Shown: positions 11,600 to 24,394 of the stretch, in pieces
How positions within the stretch are numbered: the first letter of the stretch is position 1
Layout: every line of letters begins with the position of its first letter
Assembly (NCBI GenBank): GCA_025024175.1
Contig: QCXZ01000003.1
Coordinates: 59,166,023-59,230,022, forward strand
DNA from: Rhyzopertha dominica
Lineage: Eukaryota > Arthropoda > Insecta > Coleoptera > Bostrichidae
Direction of reading: 5' to 3'
DNA: 64,000 bases
Notes under the pieces: model-generated
Databases searched by the model: none
What the model saw: the letters and a program-made list of their open reading frames with translations, nothing else
What the model was told of the DNA's origin: nothing
Translations under genes and position numbers: made by a program

Positions 11600-12140
11600 A
11601 TGTCTATTTCCATTGGTTCAATAAATTGTCTCGCAGTTCATGCAATAAAGCTGAATTTAAAATTTCTTTAAAATCTACCTAAAAATCGTAGCCATATACA
11701 TTTTATTTGATTGGCAAACTGAATATCTTGGAGGTGCTTCTCCTTTACGCCTCCGTTATAACGAATCCCTTTTCAATAGAGGATCAAAGTATAGAACCAT
11801 AGTTAGATCTCCTGTTACAATGGTCTCTAACACAACCTTTGGGTCTGGTCCACAGAGCTCTAAAAAAGATCGTGCACATTCAACAATATACACGCCCATC
11901 TTGCGCTCATCTTTTTATTTCTCAATTATATTAGTAAGGTTTGATATTTGATGGTCACTTAAAGCTAGCTCTGCTGCAAGAGCAATCTTTTTGGCCGTTA
12001 TCACTTCTATCAATTTCAAGACAAAACCTGCTCCATGCGAAAGGGTTTTGCGCATTCTTTTACCACCGAACGGGAAGGAGAACTTCCGCTGTACACGTCA
12101 TCCAACCTTTGTTTGGTGACTTGAACACTATAAGCCCTTC
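11600..12140 (-). pseudogene. Mariner transposase relic (second family)
   Basis: Minus-strand pieces in shifting frames: EVITAKKIALAAELALSDHQ (helix-turn-helix region), FLELCGPDPKVVLETIVTGD, then YFDPLLKRDSL and RRKGEAPPR. This is the order found around the first catalytic Asp of mariner transposases (VTGDxT...DP...KRxS). Beyond 11725 similarity fades, though LLHELRDNLLNQ near 11650 may be later core. The C-terminus and TIRs were not seen. Confidence 0.55.
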
Positions 12141-14140
12141 TTATGTGAAAAATTTTATTACAGCTCGGTTTGCGTTACTTGATACATTTTACAGATTGCA
12201 TTATTTTTTCCCAAAGCTAACTAAGCCATGTACTTATAAAGAGACTAATATTTTGTCCCTTGAATGTGTATCAGGTACGGAATTTTTGGCGCTTGCCTCG
12301 TACAATGGTTTCATTAGCGACCCAAAACAGTAACATTTAATTAGTATTATATTGGGTTTTTATGCGCTAGGTGCAATCGTCCCTTCGACCTAGCTTCACA
12401 TTTCGAGGTTCCAGAATTGAATCAATAAGTGCAATATAAACAAGATAACAACGCAAAATGTTTGCCCAAGGATGTAGATCTCTATGTCTACGTCGCATAA
12501 ATTCACGGGCATTAGTTTTATTTGCGGCTGTGATGTATGCAATAAAAACGAATTAACTAATAAGTATCACGAAGATAACGTTCTAGCTAAATCATGCAAT
12601 CCTAAATTAATTCTGGCTGTGACTTTTAGCGGTAAAAGTAGCCCTGGTTTGGTGGCTACCAACCATCNTGCAGAAACTAAGGAGACATATGTCAGGACTG
12701 ATGGGTGATGGCAATGTCCATTGCTGTCCTGGAAACAGCTAGACTTGCATCCCTTTCATTTGGTGGTGAAGCTATAAGAGCAACGTACAGACACCCATAA
12801 AGGCAAACGTAATCTTGAAATAAAAGGCACTGGAAGAAGAACACTAGTTTCTTGGTATGGTAGCGGTAAGCTATGCAACCTAATAGGGAAACCCCTACAG
12901 AGAACGATTCCAACAAGAGACAAGTTGATAAAGATACCTTGAAATTGAATAGATACATATATTTTTCTCCGAAGGATCCAAAACTTCATGTGATGCACTT
13001 ACTAAAGTATTTGATGGGGCAATAGCAGAAATCTCGCCCTGAGATTATAATGATAAAGAATAAAATGTTTAATCACAAATATATGGCTGAAATGAGGGAG
13101 AAATAAGCATTGCCCAATAAGTGATAATACAGGGTGTCCCGAAATTAGTGTGGAACGATTTAACCACGAATTCTATGACTAAAACAAGATTTTTTCACAG
13201 AAACATATAGCCCCGAAAATGCTTGGTTTTGTAGATATAGAGTGTCAATGAGTCATAAAGCCAACAACTTTTAATTAATTTTTGTTGAAAAAACTGTTTT
13301 GTAGATTTGGATTAAATTTGGCATGTAATGACAGTTAGGTCAGATTAACTGTATAAAAAGTTATGGCAAAAACAAAAAACGTGTTTTAAATTAACTCATA
13401 GTGATGTCTAACCTACAATCTTTAAATTGAAGTCACTTATGTACCCTACAAACATATCACTATATGTATAATCAAAAATTTCAAAATAGCTTTTTCAAAT
13501 AATAAAAAGAAAATGTTTAAGTTAGGCAAAGTACCATGCATTCAAAGTTTCGAACAGTTTACATATTTGCTAACCACTGCAAGAGGAAGTAAGTACTTCT
13601 TATGCTAAAAATTAATGTCATTTTTTAAAAGAAATGAAATAGAAACACGGTTTTAAAGAAGAGTTTATAAGAAAACTTTAATGAAATGTTGTAATTGTTT
13701 AAAAAAATAACGTATTTGGGAAAAGTTCTATCACTATCAAACACAAATTATCTGATATTATGCACGTTGGAAGTATTCATATTTGTACAGCCATGATTGG
13801 GTGCCAATACTGCGTGGAATGTGTAAGTACTGCGTTATTATGAAAGGGATGACCGAAACCGGTAACTGTTGTTTCTGTTTAAGGCTGTCAATTCGCAATC
13901 TCAATCTGTTCAAAAGGAATAAACTTAATTTAATTCAGAAATTTGAAGACATCGCTTCTGGTCTACCATTTGAATGTATGTACAGCAGGACACCATTAGT
14001 CAGAACATCCTCTTGCGATAAACTTATCTACCACTAGACCACAATTATGTTTAAGATAAATTATATGTAGGTAAATCTACGAAAATACAATTATATCAAA
14101 CACATATGGTTTAAGCTTTAAATTATATAGGTTGTAAATA
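12141..14140. other. Intergenic; possible repeat boundary at 13132
   Basis: No gene recognised. At 13132 the sequence ACAGGGTGTCCCGAAATTAG resembles the CAGGGTG-type ends seen at 22195 in this window, so a repeat probably starts there, but I could not find its other end. ORF-like stretches at 12484-12998 overlap on both strands and have no recognisable content. Confidence 0.35.
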
Positions 14141-14200
14141 CGAGGGAAGATCATTAATTACAGTCCCTGACATAGAAAGACACAAAACATGAGAATATGT

Positions 14201-15205
14201 TTATTTTTCGACATAGTCTCCTTGAACTTCGATGCATTTGGTCCAACGATGTTCCACTGCCCCGATTCCTCTAGAAAAAAATTCCTGTGGTTGGTCCTCT
14301 AATCAGTCGTTTACTGTTGTCATCATCGTCATATCTGGTCCCACGTAGATATCCTTCAATTTCAGAAACACGAAGTAATCGCTGGGAGCTGGGTCTGGTG
14401 AATACGCAGGGTGTTCGCGCAGTTCAAATCCTGCGTCGTGAATAGCATTCATTGCAATATAACTTTTGTGTACAGGAGCGTTGCCCTAATGGAACAAAAT
14501 TCATTTCCTCAATTTTCCCCGTCTTTTTTCTTTGATGCGCTCTTGCAATTTTGAAATTAAGTTGGCATGGTAAAAACCTATTATTGTGTGTCCACGTTCC
14601 AAAAAATAAACCATTAAAATTCCGTCTACATCCAAAAAAATTGAGGCCATAATTTTACCAGCAGAGGACACAACTCGTGCGTGGTGGAGAACCTTTGTGA
14701 TGCCATTCCATACTCCATTGTTTTGACCCTGGGTCAAAGTGGTGCACCCATGTTTCACCAACATTTACAAGTTGAGAGAGAAACTCATCCGGGTCAGTTG
14801 AAAACTTTGCTAGTCTGGCTTCAGAATGCAGGACTCTCGAACGTTTCTGATCAGGCGTCAACATTCTAGGGACTCAACGTGAAGACCTAAAATATTTCTT
14901 AATATTTTCTCTATTGTGCCATATGAAAAGTTTGTAATTTCAGCTATCCGACGAATGGTCATTCGCCTATCTGCCATTACCATGTCATGTACACGATTAA
15001 TAGTGAATAGTGATAGTTACTGATGGACTGGCATCCTTTGTATGTTCACACGTTTGTCTTCTTACATTCTCGAGACAATTTTTTTACCACTTGGTAAGAA
15101 GGAGCACTCTCACCTAATACACCCACCATATCTTCATGAATTTCTTTTGGCGACAACCTTTACTTTTGCAAATATTTTATAACTGCGCGTATCTCAGATT
15201 TCTAT
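14201..15205 (-). pseudogene. Mariner transposase, irritans-like, inactivated
   Basis: Nearly full length on the minus strand. N-terminus KSEIRAVIKYLQK near 15204, then KEIHEDMVGVLGESAPSYQ, MTIRRIAEITNFSYGTIEK, MLTPDQKRSRVLHSEARL, GETWVHHFDPGSKQWSMEW (first catalytic region, where the usual GDETW is reduced to GETW), FLERGHTIIGFYHANLIS, KEKRRGKLR, and C-terminus EHRWTKCIEVQGDYVEK with a TAA at 14201-14203. Stops (for example after YLQK) and at least two frameshifts make it a pseudogene. The catalytic third acidic region is scrambled. Terminal repeats could not be fixed by eye; the 3' side near 14140 (ACGAGGGAAGATC) may be one end. Confidence 0.82.
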
Positions 15206-16500
15206 TGTTGAAAATTATTCAGACACTAATAATATAATATAATAAATAAATATAAAATAAAACTTTAACTTTAACTTTAAAATTTAACTGCCGAATCTGT
15301 CAACGTGTCAACTGTAGTTACTTACTATATATTTACGCATACTTTTTTAAGATAAGCAAAAATAAATGAACCATAAAATAAACACAATTTCTGAATTTTA
15401 CCAAGGTTAACTTCCTGACCTCGTCTAATACTGACGAGCCGAAGTTATTTATAAACTGAGTTTTGTTGGTGTCATTTTGTTGTGTCATTCAGTGTTTTGG
15501 AAAAGTAATACGTTTTGAAACTAATGTAAGATGCCAACTTTTCCGAAAACGTACTCATACTAACAATGAAAAAAATATGTAGTTCAACTTGAGAAATCTT
15601 TGAACGTGGCAATAATCGGCAAAAGCTCCAACTTTAGAAATCCATATTGCAAAAATTGAACATTGAAACGAACGATATGGTCCTATTTTTATTAAGACGA
15701 TTAGATTTCACCTCTCCACTTTAAAATTTTCTCTTCTGTAAACAAGCTTTTACTTTATGCATACAGAATGATTAACAAGTCGTATGGTAACGTCATTCAG
15801 CAAATAGTAGGGTAAAATATTATTATCTATAGTTGTGAAGGTGATTTAAAAAGACCGGTGCTATAAAAATGAATATGTATTCCAAATACATACAGTTTGG
15901 TTTTCACTACAATATTCCTATATTTTTCCAACAATAAGCATTAATAAATAACTTGAATGACTGCCTTAACTGGAATATCCATAAAAAGTTATAAACAAAT
16001 CAAACAAACACTCTGTTTCATGTTTAGCCTCTATTGTCAAATGTTGTATGGTATCAACAGGAAAACCATTATCTCAAATTCGTCGTAATCAGTTGAAATT
16101 TGAAGTGTTTTGGTCTGTTTGGTTACGGTTCTCGAAACATATGATTGTTGGAACGGCCCTGACTTCAAGAGAAAAATGGTTGCAGTGAAGACCTCCATCA
16201 TCTCACTTATTTGGTATAAACAAGGTTACAATGTAATTTGTTGAGATAGTGAAGGGTCTGTGTGGTAGTCACGGATAATGTATTATTTCATGGCATTAGT
16301 AGATATTTATCTATTAAAGATGTAAATGAACTCAATATTTTTAAGGTCAAGAATGGTTTGGGTTTGCTAATCTTACGCTGGAAATAACAGATAATTCATT
16401 TTGCTATTTGCGGTACTAAAGCATAAACATATAACATAATATTGAACTTTTCGTATTTAGGGAGAATTCGACTTATCTTAAAATTATGTAGAGTCTTTTT
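15206..16500. other. AT-rich intergenic, nothing recognised
   Basis: No gene, TE protein or terminal repeat identified, apart from possible non-coding ends of the neighbouring mariner. Confidence 0.4.
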
Positions 16501-16504
16501 TCTT

Positions 16505-16975
16505 TGCCGAGCTTTCGATTTAATTTAAATCTTCATCGGGGCTTCTATAAACATTTACAACATATACTTATAACAATATGTAACTCGTAACCTTACTGAA
16601 ATTGACGTTTATGAAAGAGGGCTAATTGTATTTACCAAATCATACATATTATGTAAAATTCGATTTGAATTTCAAGTTTCATTACAGATTTGATTGATGA
16701 CAAAATCTTAAAGTTACAACATAGCCACCACATTTTTCATTATTATTATTTTATTAACTATGATTTCAATATCTCATCTGATAACAAATATGTGTAAATA
16801 TTACTTAAATTTTGTGTGTCTGATTGTTTATTTATTGTGTTAATATTTTATTAATTTGATACATTTCTAAAATTAAACGTTTGTTTGTGATATTCCCTTT
16901 TTCTAAAATTTTGACTTCATCCCAGTTTATTTGGTGATGATTTCTTATTACATGTNCTGCTAAGGAGCATCGAAA
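16505..16975 (-). pseudogene. Penelope-like element 3' fragment with hammerhead-like tail
   Basis: Minus-strand 16972-16844 encodes the C-terminal part of a GIY-YIG endonuclease module: HVIRNHHQINWDEVKIL, then KRLILEMYQINK. This matches the layout of Penelope-like elements, in which an EN domain follows the RT. About 300 bp downstream (minus), at 16511-16540, lies a hammerhead-type core: GATGA, a 5-bp stem (GATTT/AAATC), GAAAG. The conserved CTGATGA is changed to CCGATGA here. RT and the first half of EN are missing. Confidence 0.58.
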
Positions 16976-19524
16976 AAGAGTTCAATATAAATAGATCGAC
17001 TCCTATTTATATTTAACGTTACATATAACATAATATATAACAGAAATACTTCTGTACTAACAAAATTAATAATAGTGGAAATTCAAATTGGTGCAATAAT
17101 AAAACACATACGGGAGAAAGAGATCCATTTAATAATCCTGAAATGCTTTCAATAGATTATAGAAGAGATTATATTTATAAGTACTATATATTTAATTAAA
17201 AACCCAAGTAAACAGATAATAATATATCATAGTGACACCATATTTATTAATTTCATAGTTAGTAGCTATTGCGTGCTCCCATTCCTTATTAAACTTATCA
17301 ACTTGCTGATTGCAAAGTAACATTTTACAACTATAGTTTTGAAGCAGAAAACATGTTAAATTACCACTGGTAAGAAAAACATTACATGTTAAATGCTAAT
17401 GGCCTTCTTTGTAACATTGTCAACACTGTTTTAAAAGAAATAACTGTTGGTCAAAAAAAAGCAAACTTTTTATTGATGCACCAGGTATAATTTATCAGTT
17501 ACAAAATAAGTTCTGCCAAGAGCGCTTTTGTTATGTCAATTTTTGTTCGTTTTACGAATGGTACCATTCAAAGTTTAACAAACAATACAATGCAATATCC
17601 GTATATAAAATTATTTCATGTCAACCTTCTTTTTTTAATTATGTTATTATTGTATTATTGTTTTTCATGCGAAATATGAGAACAGTAAGCTGTAACTTTA
17701 TATAATATCGTATAACTTTCTATATAGTATAGTAATAAAATAAAAAGCCATAACAATCAATGGAGGGCTATATTGTACGAAATATTAATAACTGTTTTCT
17801 TTAACTATCTGTACTGCATAATCCACTCACAGTGTTTATAGCAATGGATGCAAAATGAAAAATATACAATTTTCAGTTAAAATATTATAAGCTCGTCTGA
17901 ATGTGTATATTTATGAAAGTTCAAGATCAAGGTCGTGCTACACTTATGAAGGCTGAGGAGTAATAAACCAAGCAAATAAATTTCAGATTATGGTTGTGGT
18001 TATTTCAGGGTCGTTGATAAATTAAAGATGGCTGAAATCTATGAGATCTTTAAGAGTCTGCTTTATTTAATTAATTATTATTATGCAAATTATCATTTAA
18101 TAACCAGCTGTTATATACTAAGAATAGTATGAAGTAATATTTATTGGCACCTGTATAATAAAAAACAACCACCAGCATAATTATACTAACCTCAACCTTA
18201 GTCATTCTTTTAATCAGAGCATATCAAAACCTATTTTTCTGTTAATTAAAATGTAACCACAAATATGACGCATTCATTTCAGTCAATATGACCGTCCCTC
18301 ATTTATGGCAGCTTATATAGAATGAAATTTTTTTAGACCAATTTTGTTACGTTAAACTGCTTTCTTCCGCAAGTCTACTTGCTTAAATTATTAAAATTGC
18401 ACATGATATAGGCACTAAAGGAAGATAAATCTCACTTTAAAAGCATCTTCTAATGGGAATCAGTCTAGCATCAAATGCTAATGAATTGAATTATGTGCTT
18501 CTATGTTGCAGTATAAAATTTCAAACAGTTGTGAAAAATTTGTACAAGATTACGCACTTATTATAGAATATTATTAATACGAGTATTATTATTTAGACTT
18601 GGTTATAAATGTGGAAATTTTGTAAGTAAAAAAACGTAAAGTTTGCTAGGACTGAGCTTATTTGATTATCGCTTTTCCTTATTTACTTATTAATTATTTT
18701 ATGTTCAAAATGAAAATATAAGACAAATTTAAATGGCAATAAGGTTTGAATAGAAAATAATGCTTTTACATTCGTTTGTAATGTATTGCTAAAACTAAAA
18801 CATAATACTGCTATTGAATTTGAAGAATTCTGCATAATAATGTCTCGAAAGGAACAAACAAATACGAGTACCTATAATCTATTGTAGGTATGTAAAACAG
18901 GAATGTTGAATGTCATTTAGATAGAATCTAAATACCTTTCGAAAGGCTAAAGCATCAACTAAAAGTCATTATAATGTTGCACAAACATTAACTATTTCTG
19001 GTGATATTTCTAACAATTATTTGACATGGGATAATATCCTGTGAACGCAATACTAAATTTTTAATATTCTAGCGTATTTTTTTAAGTTTAAAACTCATAC
19101 AGTTTCTCCTAAGCAACAATTGAACTTTGTTACTTAATTTGAAATCAGAAAAATATTTACCTGTTGCGTTTATGAGAAATAAATGAGGCTATTTGAAACA
19201 AATTTCTGATTATCCTTTTTCCTTGACCTCGGAAATTTTATGAATTNTTGCCGTACGTTTACTAAGATCTTGTAAAAGAACTTAAATATTAAAGTTTTAG
19301 AAGATCTAACAAGTTCAAACTGAAACTCATGCTTTTAAGTTGGTAAGTACCTACTTCGAAAGCTTATCAGTATACAACACGTGTATCGTATCTGAAGAAT
19401 TCTGAATAACAATGTCTCATTAGGATCAAACAAAGTCTTGCAATTTGCGCAAACCATGTAAAATAGGAATGCCACCGTTGCATTTATACGATAAACTTCA
19501 ACAGTAATAGCTAAGAACATCAAC
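16976..19524. other. AT-rich intergenic, no gene seen
   Basis: Very AT-rich. A segment near 18825-18910 is similar to 19385-19470 (both contain GAATTCTG followed by AATGTCTC), suggesting an old local duplication, but identity is low. Confidence 0.35.
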
Positions 19525-21063
19525 AATAGTAACATGGGCGTACCAAATAAGGGGCAAGCTGCCCTTCCCTCCTATGCATTTGTAGCTGCTTAATTATGTG
19601 TGTGAACCTAATAACTGTTTTATCATATAACAAAGAAACTTTCAAAAATATCAGTTGTTGCGACCAAAAATCCATCAGAACTAACAGTTATGAAAGTCAA
19701 TTTATTTAATATAAGAATCCAATAAAAAACCCGGTATACTGTTAAAAATGTCAGTATACAATAGTTTTTTGAAAATCCGATTATATATTTCAGTTTATTT
19801 AAATTAGGCTTTATTTGGTTAAAATATTAAGTGGAGAGTTAATTTTTGGGAACAGTGCAAGGAGGTTGGGTTAAATTAAAAAATAATAGCGCAATGAAAA
19901 ATGTGATAATCAAATAAACTGGATGGATCAATCCAAAAAGTATGGTATGCTCTATATGGTATTCATAACGAAGCACGTCTTTCACAATTTTATACAAGCA
20001 GCCAATTGTGATTTTACATAGTACTCGTAATGTGAACAAAATCGTCGTCAAAAAGAGAGCAAAAAGAAGTATTTAGCTGTAAATTGTGAATGAGATTGTG
20101 CCTAATAAGTGAGTCAAATTTGTAATAACAGAAGCTGAAGCTGATATATTTAAAATATCCGAATAATGCGATCACGGTTTTTAATCGAAAATTTGCTAAT
20201 GTCCAAGTTTAAAAGGGTATTATCGATGTGCTCATATTTCAGTTTCACATGCTGACATTAGGTGCTTTAAGCATTTAAACTACGCATATCTGAATAAAGT
20301 TAGAAACATAATGTACTATTATTTCGTATAAAAATTTCCGTAGAATTTGTAATAATTTATACTATGCGTTTTAATTGCTAATGCCTGGAGACTTCAGTAG
20401 TCAAGGATACTCCGTTACATTTTATAACAACATACGTTTTTAGAGATATTGAACCTTATTTTGCATTTCGGTTAGTCAACGAAATATAATATATAATATA
20501 TTAAAGGATTTTAGCAGCTTGAGGATAACAACAAATGCTGGGTTTAAAATTATGCAGAAATTTGAGATAATAAAGCGATCATAAATTTAATGCCTAATAG
20601 GGGTGTTTGGCGAGCAGACGCATAATCCTGGTGCTTGCATCTTGTATTTTTTTAGGTTAACTAAACCAGCAGTTAAGATCATTACAGTTTTAGGTACTGT
20701 TTCACGACCACGTTGTTTCCTCATTCTGAGTTTTGATAATGTTAGTCATTCTTCGAAGCTCTTTTCCTACGGCGTATCATTTAGTAACATTTAAGGGAAA
20801 ATTTATCTTCCTTTAATACCTCGTTTGATATTATTATACATTATGTGGATCACGGAATGATCAGTATATCCAGAAAACATGTAAATAATTTGCTTCCCAT
20901 TATTTCACAGAAGATGTTTTAAATCTCTTACAAAACATCCACGAAGGTTTTTACTGAAGTCCTAACCTGATAAACTCACGTTTCTATTTATGTTGAATTA
21001 AACGCTACAGGAAATTCCTGTTTTGCTTACCGCCTTAGACCAAGGTACGCCTATGAACAGTAA
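19525..21063. mobile_element. hAT-like TIR element, copy 1, with 8-bp TSD
   Basis: The element is 19533-21055 (1523 bp). It begins CATGGGCGTACC and ends GGTACGCCTATG, forming short inverted ends. It is flanked by AATAGTAA (19525-19532) and AACAGTAA (21056-21063), an 8-bp duplication with one mismatch. Eight-base duplications and CA...TG ends are typical of the hAT superfamily. The interior is non-coding as far as I can see and shares long direct similarity with copy 2 at 24633-26572. Confidence 0.75.
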
Positions 21064-21093
21064 TGCTTTTAAATTTTAATAATAGTCATAGTC

Positions 21094-21097
<4 letters not shown>

Positions 21098-21160
<63 letters not shown>
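21098..21160. repeat. (TAA)n microsatellite
   Basis: About 21 uninterrupted TAA units. Read on the minus strand it is the TTA tail of the LINE remnant above. Confidence 0.9.
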
Positions 21161-21163
<3 letters not shown>

Positions 21164-22194
21164 CCCTTTGTTGTTCACAGACTAGGTAAACAGTCCATAT
21201 TGAACAAAAATAAATTAAAATTAAAATACCTACATACCTGTAATGTAAAATTAAAAAAAATTAATGGGCTATAACAAAAATTACTTGCCAACGTGCAGCA
21301 GCTCGCAGTATAGGTACTACATCTAGTTTAGAATGCAGAAGAGTATAAATAAACGGGATTGAAACCAAGCTTCTATGCATTTCGAAGATTCAATAATGAG
21401 CAACACTTCTAGGCGGGTATACACCATGAATAGCAAAAACTAGAAACTTCAAGATTTTCCTTTGTATATACTCTAAGCTATTAATATAGTATTTCTGCAT
21501 AGGAGACCACACCAGAGAACAATATCAATTTTTATTCGTACTAGATTGATATATGTACAATAATTGCAGTAAGCTTCGATTACTATTTTTAAAGTTTATA
21601 CAACTACGATAAATGAAGTTTATATAACTGCGATAAATGAAGGTTTTATAGACACAGGCAGAAGCATTTTGTATATGCTCAGCAAATATAAGTCGCGAGT
21701 CAAATAACGCAACGAGATCACGAATAGTGCGTTTCTTCTTGCAAAAAGTAACAACATTACATTGTAACGGTTACCAATATTCACCACCCCCTCTACCATG
21801 TAAACACTGATCTGGGAGAAACCCATCCCCCTGAACCAGTTCTGCGTCGGCCGTTGACCGTTAAGTTCGTTTGAGCAACCGCAAATTTCTGTGCTAAATA
21901 TTTTATTTTTATTCCGTTTTGCTAAATTGTGTTTAATTAAGTTTTCCTTTTATTCCTTGTAAGTTTAACTGACAATATACTGTGTTCAAGTTCAGCACGA
22001 CTTTTAATTAATAATCCCCCGCGAAGAGCTTTACAACATTTAGTAGTATTCAAAGATAGACCATTACTACGACACCATGCGTCTACTTTTTTATGTTTTG
22101 CTGTACAATTTCGCAGTCAGATTAGTAAGTGTAGATCTGTTGCTCATAAACCCATGCTGAGCATGTGATATACGAGTGCGAATAAAAGCGTATG

Positions 22195-22935
22195 CAGGGT
22201 GTTCACGCTAACAATCTACAATAGCTAACTTTTTTATTTGAAATCGTAGCATAGTGGTTTAAATGGGATTTTTTGTGAAGAATATGATGGTGTTTACAAA
22301 AAAAACAATTGAACATCATCTGTCAAAATATATTGACTACAAGTTTGTTATTTTAAATAGAACGACTCCACTTTTTATAACACATTCGATTAAGGGCGTC
22401 GAATTAAATAAAAAAGTATTAAGGTGCCAACACCCTATAGTAATTTGTTTTTGAAATATCCCACGTAATATGATTAGTGTTCACGAAACAGTCTACAATA
22501 GCTATCTTTTTTATTTTAAATCGTGGAATGATGTTCAATTGTTTTTTGTAAACACCATCAAATTCTTCACAAAAAAATCAAGAAACTTTCCCATTTAAAT
22601 CACTATGCTACGATTTCAAATAAAATGTTAGCTATTGTAGACTGTGAACACTAATCATATTACCTGAGATATCTCAAATGACTGTGGGGCAGTGGTACCT
22701 TAATACTTTTTTTGTTTAATTCGACGCCCTTAATCGAATACGCTATAAAAAGTGGGGTCGTTCTATTTAAAATATCAAACTTGTAGTCAATATCTTTGAC
22801 AGATGATGTTCAATTTTTTTTGTCAACACCATCAAATTTTTCTAGAAAAATCAAGAAACTTTCCCATTTACACCACTATGCTACGACTTCAAATAAAAAA
22901 GTTAGCTATTGTAGACCGTTAGCGTGAACACCCTG
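22195..22935. mobile_element. Foldback element with about 300-bp arms
   Basis: It begins CAGGGTGTTCACGCTAACAA (22195) and ends with the inverse, GTTAGCGTGAACACCCTG (22935). The inverted similarity continues inward through GTAGCATAGTGGT, TTGAACATCATCTGTCAAA and TTAAGGGCGTCGAATTAAA, so each arm is roughly 280-300 bp. A second pair of the same end-like motifs (AGTCTACAATAGCTA near 22490 and its inverse near 22640) sits in the centre. The unit appears to consist of nested inverted copies, with no coding capacity. It interrupts the LINE RT above. Confidence 0.78.
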
Positions 22936-23684
22936 TATATATTTATACAAATCACACTCAAACACTTCAGAAAAGTTACATACGATAAAAATAAGCCTAT
23001 AATTTCGAATGTCAGATGAATCTCCGTTTTTACAAATGGGACAGACCCTTGCTTTTTTCTAGGTTGCGGGAAATACTGATGATGACAATATTATAATAGA
23101 TTAAATAGGTGTAGCAGCGGTTCAGCTAAAACACGAACATAATCTCTTATAATATAAGAAGGAATGTCAACAGATCCAGCAAAGGCTTTATTTGGCAAAG
23201 ACTTTAAAGCAACAAAAACATCATCTAAAGTAAATTTAGCAAGATGTAAAAAGTGCTGATCGCTTTGTTCCACAAGATCTGACATACGTTCAAGATTTGA
23301 ATTGACAGAAACACTTTCAAAATACAGTCAAAAGGCATTAATAATGGAATCAGGTGTATTTAGTTCTTATCATCAATGTGCATAATGCTAGGAATCACGC
23401 TCTGATTTTTTTAGAGCGAACAGAATTTCAAAAATATCACATTTTAATAAGTCTGCTAAACAATATCGAAATGCGTATAAGTATAATAGAAGTTTGAATA
23501 AGAGAAAACTAGGAGGATGGAGTTAAAGCTGTTGAACTAAGTGCAACCGGTAAAGCTTTATGGCTATGCAATACGAGGATGAAGTTTGAAGGTTTTGTCG
23601 TATCCTTTGAAGAATATGTACCCTCGAAATCGATGATTTTGAATGTTCTTAAATGCGAGCTAAAATTCAACGCACTGTACTCAC

Positions 23685-23776
23685 GTTTCGCTATCAGGCA
23701 CGAACTTCTCGAAAACTCGGTGGAACATCCACATGATCTGGAGGATCACTCCGAAGAGGGCACCGACGAGCGGCAT
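23685..23776 (-). CDS. Possible first coding exon of an unidentified gene
   Basis: Minus strand: an ATG at 23776 in good context (TCGAAGATGCC) opens a 30-codon frame. It starts MPLVGALFGVILQIMWMFHR, reads as a hydrophobic signal-anchor-like segment, then VFEKFVPDSE, and stops at a strong splice donor (AAAC followed by GTGAGTAC, 23684 downward). The frame stays open upstream without an in-frame Met, so 23776 is chosen as start. It lies in a GC-rich island unlike the surrounding DNA. No downstream exon on the minus strand was recognised, and the protein family is unknown to me. It could be a chance ORF in a CpG-rich repeat. Confidence 0.38.
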
Positions 23777-24115
23777 CTTCGAGCAGGCTGCATCCTCTTC
23801 TTCGTTCCTGGTATGCACCCGGCGCTCGCTGATCGCGCTCACCAATTTCGATCGACTATTGGGCACATGGGATTTTATCGGTTCAGTTTAATCTAATCAG
23901 CGGCGGGCGTTCATAACAGCACCGGCGCTGGCCCACGGTTCTTCGGAGCGCGCAAGATGACAGGTCTGGACGCACACCGTGACGTTTGGATAATAATGCG
24001 TTGACAATGCATGCGGCTATCACGGGCACCGAGTCGCGGTTAGGTTCCGATTAGGAACGACGCCAGTGTTTCTTGCGGGTCATAATGTTCGACCTTGACA
24101 ATGCGGTATAAATAT
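23690..24115. promoter_or_regulatory. GC-rich island with TATA element
   Basis: A sharply bounded GC-rich stretch with many CG dinucleotides (GGCACCGAGTCGCGGTTAGG near 24030), ending at TATAAATATA (24107-24116). That motif reads as a TATA box on either strand. On the minus strand it would sit about 330 bp upstream of the ATG at 23776. It may be a promoter and 5' leader, or the GC-rich part of an unknown repeat. Confidence 0.33.
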
Positions 24116-24394
24116 AGGCGGTTGTGAGTTATTATTATGAAATTCCGCAGCTCACTTTCCTAACTGAAATTTGCCGGGGGGCTGGTTTTCCTCAAGTGCC
24201 TTTAATGCGCAAATTTTTGCTACGTGGGTGCGACTTTGACGACAGGATGTTTTGGCATAGTTTGTTAAAATTACCCATAAAGTTTTATTTTTAGCGCGCA
24301 CCTGGGACAGGTAAACTGCAAGCATGATGCTAAGGGTTGTTCTCGGAATTTTGTTTTTCTCCAAGTTTGCTAAACTATGTTGGCTTGCCCACTG

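Larger units (their letters stand above)
21075..23290 (-). pseudogene. CR1-like LINE relic with (TTA)n tail, split by a foldback element
   Basis: Minus-strand order: 23285-23100 RT start (ALKSLPNKAFAGSVDIPSYI); 23075-22945 VCPICKNGDSSDIRNYRL in shifting frames; interruption 22195-22935; then 22175-22060 QHGFMSNRSTLTNLT and WCRSNGLSLN. The C-terminal region lies at about 21510-21310 (LVWSPMQKYYINSLEYIQRK, then VYPPRSVAHY). It ends in a TTA-trinucleotide tail (21098-21160 on plus as TAA), as expected for a LINE 3' end. The YADD box and the segment around it are deleted or scrambled. Confidence 0.7.

Noticed and set aside
11941..12333. 130-codon plus-strand ORF
   Set aside because: Antisense to the mariner relic at 11600-12140; no own similarity.
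12484..12998. Cys-containing 74-codon ORF and antisense ORFs
   Set aside because: Contains CDVCNKNELTNKYH, but no splice context, no family and overlapping frames on the other strand; not enough for a call.
21620..22454. Short ORFs on both strands
   Set aside because: They lie in LINE and foldback sequence and carry no independent signal.
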